This document shows positions 1 to 3,967 of a stretch of 5,373 bases of DNA, piece by piece; the first letter of the stretch is position 1; every line of letters begins with the position of its first letter. The position numbers and the translations under genes were made by a program. The notes under the pieces were generated by a model. It did no database searches and was not told the DNA's origin. It worked only from the letters and a program-made list of their open reading frames with translations. Source of the stretch: an uncultured Blautia sp. (GTDB lineage: Bacteria > Bacillota > Clostridia > Lachnospirales > Lachnospiraceae); the NCBI RefSeq assembly GCF_934372025.1, contig NZ_CAKROJ010000103.1:1-5373 (forward strand). Reading direction: 5' to 3'.

Positions 1-146
1 TCCGCTTAAAGCTGATAAAAATTGCTGCAAGGGCAATCCATTCAGCAAGATCTATCACATTCAAACTGTGTAGCAGCGGCCCTTATAAAAGGGAGTTCTA
101 CAGGACATTGGAGAATATCCAGCAGCTGTCCGTACAGTTGGAATAG
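1..146 (+). CDS. C-terminal fragment of a DDE transposase (IS1380-like), 5' end outside the window
   Basis: The frame beginning at base 3 is open from the window edge and stops with TAG at 144-146, giving 47 residues. The peptide starts RLKLIKIAARAIHSARSI and continues with FKLCSSGPYKREFYRTLENI before its last few residues. A basic helix (IKIAARxIHSAR), then a short beta strand (TFKL), then PYKxEFYxTLxxIQ is how I recall many IS1380-family (DDE_Tnp_1-type) transposases ending. No catalytic Asp or Glu can be seen because the catalytic core lies to the left of the window. An enzyme of this kind would cut and rejoin the ends of its own insertion sequence. The gene may be intact beyond the edge. 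The family call rests on memory of C-terminal sequences: transposase is fairly likely, IS1380 somewhat less so. Two other frames here are open for short distances, but neither gives a protein-like composition. Confidence 0.68.
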   Translation, partial: RLKLIKIAARAIHSARSITFKLCSSGPYKREFYRTLENIQQLSVQLE

Positions 147-229
147 TAACAATTTCATAGGGGAAGTTTGTCCATTTTTATGGATGATCCGATTGAATTC
201 AAGGAAACTGTTTCAAGTCTTTGCAGTAT

Positions 230-249
230 TGAGCATTTCTATATGCTCA
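230..249. repeat. Short hairpin just inside the insertion-sequence end
   Basis: TGAGCAT (230-236) and ATGCTCA (243-249) form a perfect 7-bp inverted repeat around the 6-base loop TTCTAT. It directly abuts the presumed terminal repeat. There is no T-run after it, so it is not a normal intrinsic terminator. It may be a subterminal transposase site or may block read-through into or out of the element. Confidence 0.5.
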
Positions 250-319
250 TGAATAATTCAGGCTAAATGTTTCTTTTTGTTATATCATAAACGCATCAAA
301 ACAAAAGGAGGTGACCAAC

Positions 320-406
320 ATGAGCTTTGGATCAATGGTAGCTTTAGGACTGGCCGGAGCGTTTGCCAATATTTTCTCAGGCGGACACTCTCTTGGTTGG
401 TGGTAA
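320..406 (+). CDS. 28-residue hydrophobic, Gly/Ala-rich peptide ending in Trp-Trp; function unknown
   Basis: The ORF starts at ATG 320 and stops at TAA 404-406. It is preceded by AAGGAGGTGA (305-314), almost the full anti-16S match, at good spacing, and a strong terminator begins 3 bases after the stop. It is therefore very probably a real single-gene transcript. The product starts MSFGSMVALGLAGAFANI and ends in HSLGWW after a Gly-Gly at residues 21-22. It has no Lys, Arg, Asp or Glu. Residues 5-19 could form a membrane helix with small-residue packing (GLAGA). Possible roles are a type I toxin-like membrane peptide, a bacteriocin-like peptide, or a signal precursor: cutting after Gly-Gly would release HSLGWW, and Trp-Trp is a hallmark of streptococcal ComS/XIP pheromones. 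It lacks the usual double-glycine leader pattern, and no exporter, maturase or immunity gene is visible nearby. The promoter is not clear. TTATAT (280-285) is a possible -10, and its -35 position would fall on the TTCAGG of the insertion-sequence end (257-262). Confidence 0.65.
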   Translation: MSFGSMVALGLAGAFANIFSGGHSLGWW

Positions 407-408
407 TG

Positions 409-455
409 TTTCAGGAGGCAACTGTTTTTTTAGTTGCCTCCTGAAATATTTTTGT
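409..455 (+). terminator. Strong intrinsic terminator of the 28-residue peptide gene
   Basis: A perfect 15-bp stem pairs 409-423 with 432-446 (TTTCAGGAGGCAACT against its complement). The loop is GTTTTTTT (424-431) and the T-rich tract TATTTTTG follows. It begins 3 bases after the peptide stop codon. The complementary strand has no T-run on the other side, so it acts in the + direction. Confidence 0.9.
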
Positions 456-470
456 TTGAAAACTTATAAT
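441..470 (+). promoter_or_regulatory. Candidate promoter reading into the structured element
   Basis: TATAAT at 465-470 is a consensus -10. CTGAAA at 441-446 matches four of six bases of TTGACA at 18-bp spacing and overlaps the descending arm of the terminator just upstream. Transcription would start near 477 and enter the structured element from the left. A weaker second candidate is TATAAA at 531-536, which would start transcription near 541, close to the outer stem, but it has no good -35. Confidence 0.35.
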
Positions 471-534
471 CACCTGTTTACCTTTACAACCAATTCTTAT
501 CAATCTTTTCCTTAAGCTGAACAAATAAATTATA

Positions 535-556
535 AAAACGGGATTTAGTGAATCAA
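535..556. repeat. Left outer inverted repeat of the structured element
   Basis: AAAACGGG followed by ATTTAGTGAATCAA matches the inverse of 1087-1108 at 20 of 22 positions. In RNA, 544.1099 is a U.G wobble and 553/1090 the only true mismatch. If the element is mobile DNA these are its terminal inverted repeats. I see no clear direct target duplication in the flanks. Confidence 0.75.
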
Positions 557-587
557 GGCGGACGCCTCTGGGCACCTGTTATTCCAC

Positions 588-716
588 GCAGGTCGGTGCA
601 ACGCTCCGGTGAACTAACTGCTAACTACGGCTAAATCGTTCAGGAGAGCCTTCACGATTAAGCCTTCGTAAGCAGTGGATTTCACCTTCGCTAAGGACGC
701 ACCTGAAATGACCTGC
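588..716 (+). repeat. Left 129-base arm module of the structured element
   Basis: It aligns without gaps to the reverse complement of 921-1049, identical at 101 of 129 positions by my hand count. Its own helices are 588-594 with 710-716, 595-599 with 699-703, 608-613 with 681-686, 618-622 with 671-675, 626-629 with 667-670 and 630-639 with 654-663 (one A/A mismatch). The apical loop is 640-653. All pairs except that mismatch are Watson-Crick. Confidence 0.85.
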
Positions 717-920
717 TTAGGAGTAACAGGTGTCCAGAGGCTGTGCATCGGCTGGAACTCCCCTTAATGCCAGTCAATAAGCATCGGGTTTGCACTTGGA
801 AACAGCAGAATCTCAGAGTACGTCTATCAGCCAGAATTCCCTCCAAACGCCAGTGAAGAAGTATCGTTTTAGCACATTCACCTTACCAGTAACCAGTGAG
901 TTCACAATGTATATTCGTGA

Positions 921-1049
921 GCAGGTCATTTCAGGAGCGCTCTTAACGGAGACGAGATCCACTGTCTACGAAGACTTAACATCGAAGGCTCTCCTGAGAT
1001 GTTTAGTCGTAGTTGGCAGTTAGCTCGTTGGAGTGTTGCGACGACCTGC
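921..1049 (-). repeat. Right 129-base arm module, inverted copy of the left one
   Basis: On the + strand the helices are 921-927 with 1043-1049, 934-938 with 1038-1042, 951-956 with 1024-1029, 962-966 with 1015-1019, 967-970 with 1008-1011 and 974-983 with 998-1007. The apical loop is 984-997. Nine base pairs differ from the left arm by changes on both sides. Two more become G.U on the + strand (951.1029 and 965.1016). In the 5-bp helix, 935-936 and 1040-1041 form a 5'-GA-3'/5'-GA-3' tandem, the classic sheared G.A motif of RNA. Confidence 0.85.
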
Positions 1050-1086
1050 GATGAATATACATTGTGAACTCACGTCCTGCAAACGA

Positions 1087-1108
1087 TTGCTTCACTAAGT
1101 CCCGTTTT
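1087..1108. repeat. Right outer inverted repeat of the structured element
   Basis: This is the inverted partner of 535-556: TTGCTTCACTAAG followed by TCCCGTTTT. On the + strand it forms the 3' side of the closing stem and ends in only four T residues, so it is at most a weak transcription end. Confidence 0.75.
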
Positions 1109-1347
1109 AGCGCATATACGCCCCTCTTCCTTACCATGATTTATTGTTTATGCTACCACAGATACGCAAAATTATCAAGTTGTCAGTCATTCCCGTCTCT
1201 TGATTAGTCGCATCTAAGCTACTGGTCACGGACTGAACAGGAACACTAATAAAGCCACGTACCCAATAAAAATGCCACTATCCCTGTCCCCATTATCTGT
1301 GGTAAAATATAGTTACCGTAATTTTACAGTTAAGGATGTGCAGTTCA
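1109..1347. other. Intergenic region between the structured element and the regulator gene
   Basis: No ORF with a ribosome binding site is visible on either strand. The stretch holds an 11-bp perfect inverted repeat (TACCACAGATA at 1154-1164; its complement at 1294-1304), a smaller dyad around the regulator promoter, and the regulator's Shine-Dalgarno at 1332-1339. A pair of 6-bp repeats (1174-1179 with 1199-1204) is too short to interpret. Confidence 0.6.
1300..1317 (+). promoter_or_regulatory. Candidate extended -10 promoter with overlapping operator-like dyad for the LuxR-type regulator
   Basis: TGGTAAAAT (1300-1308) fits an extended -10 (TGnTAtaAT-like), with no good -35 hexamer upstream. 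GGTAA (1301-1305) and TTACC (1313-1317) form a 5-7-5 dyad over it, and GTAAAAT (1302-1308) pairs with ATTTTAC (1321-1327). The right copy of the 11-bp repeat (1294-1304) also overlaps. The crowded symmetry suggests a protein-binding site, possibly for autoregulation, but this is inference. Confidence 0.4.
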
Positions 1348-3867
1348 ATGAGTAAAAAAAATAAAACAGAAAAAGATAACCTGAATACAATTTATATATC
1401 AGAACGACTCAGGAATTGTATGCAGCCTGTTTCCCAATGTGCACTGACTGCTGTCATTGCGCCAATGGGATATGGGAAAACAACTGCTGTAAACTGGCTG
1501 CTGGCAGCCAAAATAAAAACAGATCACGCTGCAGTAATTAAAATAAGCATTTATTCAGATAATCTTTCCATATTCTGGCGAAGTGTACAAAAAGCTTTTG
1601 CTTTTGCAGGACTGGACTTTCTTTCAGAGTATGAATGTCCTTATGATGAAGCTTCTGCTATATATCTTACAGAAACATTGTGTCATTTTCTTGCGGGGGA
1701 ACAGGAATATTATATTTTTATAGATGATTTTCATTTGTTAACAGATAATCGTGCTTCCGAATTTCTCTATATTCTTGCAAGTCACCTTCCAGGCAATGTA
1801 CACCTTATAGTTGCCAGTAGAAACCGCTTTTTGCCAGGTTCTGCAATTGTGCGTTTGGGAAGCAGGCTTTATCAGATCCAGGAGGATGTTTTGCGCCTGA
1901 CAGAGGAAGAATTAGCTGTTTATATTTATCGATGTGGCACTGACTTAAGCAGCAGACAGCTTGAAACACTTTTTCATACCAGTGAGGGGTGGTTTTCGGC
2001 TGTATATCTGAATTTGTGTTTTTATGCAAAAAATGGAGAATTGCCGGATAACAATGCAAATATATATGAAATGTTTGCGGAGTCTATGTTGAAGCCACTT
2101 CCAAAGGAGCAGAAGGAGTTTCTTAGCACAATGGGACTGGCTGATGAGTTTACAGTAGATATGGCAAGGATGATTACAGAACGTGATGATACGGAACAGA
2201 TACTTTTGAAGCTTACAGAACAGAATGCATTTGTAACACGCCTGAGCAATGGGAAATATTACCGTTTTCATCATATGATGAAAGAATGTGCCCAACGTGT
2301 TTTTTCGGAAATGGAGTGGGAAAAACAAAAGGAATATTATAATCGTTACGGCATCTGGTATGAAAAACAGAAAATGTACATTCATGCATTATCCGTATAT
2401 AGAAAGTGTCAAAATTATGATGGAATGCTTCAGGTAGTAATGAAAGATGCCGGAATCCTTCTGGCATCCCTGAAGCCTGCTGATGTGCTGAAAGTCCTTT
2501 CAGAGTGTCCGGCTTCAAAATTAAAAGAGTATCCACTGGCACTTCTGGTTCTGATGCGAAGTATGTTTAACTGGAAACAAATACCGAAAATGTTGGAATT
2601 AAAAGAACTGCTTATGCAGTCTATTCAGGAGCATCCGGATTTGTCCCGGGAAGAAAAGGGAAACCTTTTGGGAGAATGCGATTTAATTATGAGCTTTCTT
2701 ATGTATAATGATATTTCCAAAATGAGCCAGTTTCATCGTAGCGCAAGTGCACAGATGTCCCGTACAGCAATCAGCATTCGGCGAGAAGGCGGGTGGACAT
2801 TTGGTTCCCCTTCTGTTCTTATGATGTTTCATCGCAGTTCTGGCAATCTGGATAGGGAACTGGATGAAATGCAAGAATGCATGCCTCATTATTATAAAGT
2901 CACAAACGGACATGGACAAGGAGCAGAGCGTATTATGCTTGCAGAGGCAAGATATTTGCAGGGACGTTTCGTAGATGCCCAGATCAGCCTGGAAAATGCG
3001 TATGCACATATTGAAGGCAATGGACAGGAAAATATAGCTCTTTGTTGCGATTTTTTAATGTACCGCCTTTTTCTTGTTATGGATCACAAGCCAGAAAAGA
3101 GCTTTCAGGAACGCTATGAAGAATTACAAAGAAAACACAATACTTCATGGAGAAATATGTTTGACAGTATCAGTGCTTATTACCATGCTTTGACAGGTGA
3201 AAATGAGAAAATTCCTGCATTGTTCCGGGAGCATAAGCTTTCCAGAGTGAACTTTCTGGCTCCTGGAAAGCCTATGATGGAAATGATTGAGAATCAGGTT
3301 TATCTGGAGCAAGGATTGTATTCAAAAATAGCCGGAAGAAATGAAAGATTACTTGAGACATGTGAAAATATGCATTATGGGTTGGTAGCTTTATATATAC
3401 AGATTCAGACCGCCGCTGCATATGAAAAACTGGGTAAAAAAGTAGAAGCCAGAACCCTTTTAAGAAAACTCATCAACGAAGCTGTGCCAGATGGGCTGCT
3501 CATGCCCTTTGCTGAAAATTATTGCTATTTAGCAGGGCTTTTGGATAGCCTTGATGGGGAAAGAGACGAATTATTTATAGCACAAATCATAAAACTCGGA
3601 AAAGCTTTTGAAGAAAAATGTATACGTATTCGAAATGAGAACACATACCCGGATATTTTTGCAAATCTTACAGAGCGAGACAGGAAAATCGTTCAGTACA
3701 TAAGCGAACGTCTTAGCAATAAAGAAATTGCATCAAGGCTATTTCTCTCAGAAGGGACTGTAAAGCAATACGTTAATCAGATTTATTCCAAAATTCAGAT
3801 TACCGGAGATACACGGATGAAGCGGCAGCGCCTTTTAGAACTTCTGCAGGAAAAAACTAACCACTAG
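1348..3867 (+). CDS. MalT-type ATP-binding LuxR-family transcriptional regulator (839 aa)
   Basis: This is a complete large signal-transducing ATPase regulator. With ATG 1348 as residue 1, a P-loop APMGYGKTT lies at 38-46 (Lys44, Thr45). Walker B is YIFIDDFHLL near 122-131 (Asp126, Asp127), followed by a sensor-like ASR (Arg158). A winged-helix and helical-repeat region with many amphipathic helices fills about 200-760. A LuxR helix-turn-helix occupies 774-818 (LTERDRKIV..., LSNKEIASRLFLSEGTVKQY). The order and the length match MalT (about 900 aa) and related regulators, in which the helical repeats bind an inducer and ATP drives oligomerisation on DNA; the inducer here is unknown. I prefer ATG 1348 to ATG 1336 because AAGGATGT (1332-1339) sits 8 bases before it, while nothing suitable precedes 1336. 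The next gene starts 100 bases downstream on the same strand and is the obvious target candidate. Codon use resembles that gene. Confidence 0.93.
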   Translation: MSKKNKTEKDNLNTIYISERLRNCMQPVSQCALTAVIAPMGYGKTTAVNWLLAAKIKTDHAAVIKISIYSDNLSIFWRSVQKAFAFAGLDFLSEYECPYDEASAIYLTETLCHFLAGEQEYYIFIDDFHLLTDNRASEFLYILASHLPGNVHLIVASRNRFLPGSAIVRLGSRLYQIQEDVLRLTEEELAVYIYRCGTDLSSRQLETLFHTSEGWFSAVYLNLCFYAKNGELPDNNANIYEMFAESMLKPLPKEQKEFLSTMGLADEFTVDMARMITERDDTEQILLKLTEQNAFVTRLSNGKYYRFHHMMKECAQRVFSEMEWEKQKEYYNRYGIWYEKQKMYIHALSVYRKCQNYDGMLQVVMKDAGILLASLKPADVLKVLSECPASKLKEYPLALLVLMRSMFNWKQIPKMLELKELLMQSIQEHPDLSREEKGNLLGECDLIMSFLMYNDISKMSQFHRSASAQMSRTAISIRREGGWTFGSPSVLMMFHRSSGNLDRELDEMQECMPHYYKVTNGHGQGAERIMLAEARYLQGRFVDAQISLENAYAHIEGNGQENIALCCDFLMYRLFLVMDHKPEKSFQERYEELQRKHNTSWRNMFDSISAYYHALTGENEKIPALFREHKLSRVNFLAPGKPMMEMIENQVYLEQGLYSKIAGRNERLLETCENMHYGLVALYIQIQTAAAYEKLGKKVEARTLLRKLINEAVPDGLLMPFAENYCYLAGLLDSLDGERDELFIAQIIKLGKAFEEKCIRIRNENTYPDIFANLTERDRKIVQYISERLSNKEIASRLFLSEGTVKQYVNQIYSKIQITGDTRMKRQRLLELLQEKTNH

Positions 3868-3890
3868 TTAATTGGAGTTTCAGGAAATCC

Positions 3891-3911
3891 ATCATATACT
3901 TTATGTATGAT
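3891..3911 (+). other. Small A/T-rich hairpin between the regulator and the secreted-protein gene
   Basis: ATCATATA (3891-3898) pairs with TGTATGAT (3904-3911) around the 5-base loop CTTTA, with one T.G pair. The following AAATTTCTTTATA is T-rich but not a clean T-run. It could be a weak terminator, an operator or an mRNA-processing site. The pairing is A/T-only enough that chance cannot be excluded. Confidence 0.35.
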
Positions 3912-3967
3912 AAATTTCTTTATATCCATTATGGTGCTGCAAGAAAATGAAAGGAGGAGGAATACAG

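Larger units (their letters stand above)
1..262 (+). mobile_element. Right-hand end of an insertion sequence (partial)
   Basis: The transposase fragment is followed by 116 noncoding bases ending in CATGAATAATTCAGG (248-262). Read inward from the outside, this gives CCTGAATTATTCATG. IS1380-type ends commonly begin with CCT, as in ISEcp1 (CCTAGATTC...), so base 262 is a plausible outer boundary. The next bases, CTAA (263-266), would be the first candidate for a 4-bp target duplication. The left end and its matching repeat lie outside the window, so neither the boundary nor the duplication can be tested here. Confidence 0.5.
535..1108 (+). ncRNA. Large pseudo-palindromic structured element, candidate ornate ncRNA of about 570 nt
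   Basis: No credible ORF occupies this stretch, but it folds extensively. An outer stem pairs 535-552 with 1091-1108 (18 bp with one G.U). Inside it are two arms of the same architecture. The left arm has a 22-bp stem (564-585 with 720-741) and the right arm a 23-bp stem (896-918 with 1051-1073); the two stems share no sequence. Each encloses a 129-base module, the right one being the inverted copy of the left. Within each module the order is a 7-bp GCAGGTC/GACCTGC helix, a 6-base bulge, a 5-bp helix, a 6-bp helix, a 5-bp helix, a 4-bp helix and a 10-bp helix capped by a 14-base loop. A central domain (742-895) has smaller hairpins (750-755 with 770-775; 853-857 with 877-881) and a possible long-range pairing of 863-869 with 1081-1087. 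Size and style recall large ornate bacterial RNAs such as ROOL, GOLLD and OLE, but I cannot match it to any of them. A foldback mobile element is the main alternative. Confidence 0.72.

Noticed and set aside
22..252. 76-codon + strand ORF at the left end
   Set aside because: It overlaps the transposase C-terminus in another frame, has no ribosome binding site and has a composition unlike a protein.
618..635. 16S rRNA-like string CTAACTACGG
   Set aside because: It is a short match only. The surrounding sequence and fold are not those of ribosomal RNA.
790..1023. 77-codon + strand ORF inside the structured element
   Set aside because: It has no ribosome binding site and covers half of an inverted-repeat arm whose changes follow base pairing, not codon positions.
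588..1049. One giant 129-bp hairpin formed by pairing the left arm with the right arm
   Set aside because: It is possible in principle (101 Watson-Crick plus about 13 G.U pairs), but it would cross both arm-base helices. The paired substitutions preserve pairing within each arm, while many of them create mismatches between arms.
535..1108. Group II intron or retron
   Set aside because: There is no GUGYG-type 5' end, no recognisable domain V and no reverse transcriptase ORF in or near the element.
1003..1137. 44-codon - strand ORF beginning MVRKRGVYALKRDLV
   Set aside because: There is no Shine-Dalgarno. Its resemblance to the translation of the left arm (both contain ELTANY) follows from the inverted DNA repeat, and the differences are not enriched at third codon positions.
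1336..1347. ATG 1336 as the start of the regulator
   Set aside because: No Shine-Dalgarno precedes it, and the purine-rich AAGGATGT that overlaps it is well placed for ATG 1348.
1805..3009. Several - strand ORFs within the regulator gene
   Set aside because: They are antisense shadows of a clear + strand protein with recognisable domains and lack ribosome binding sites.
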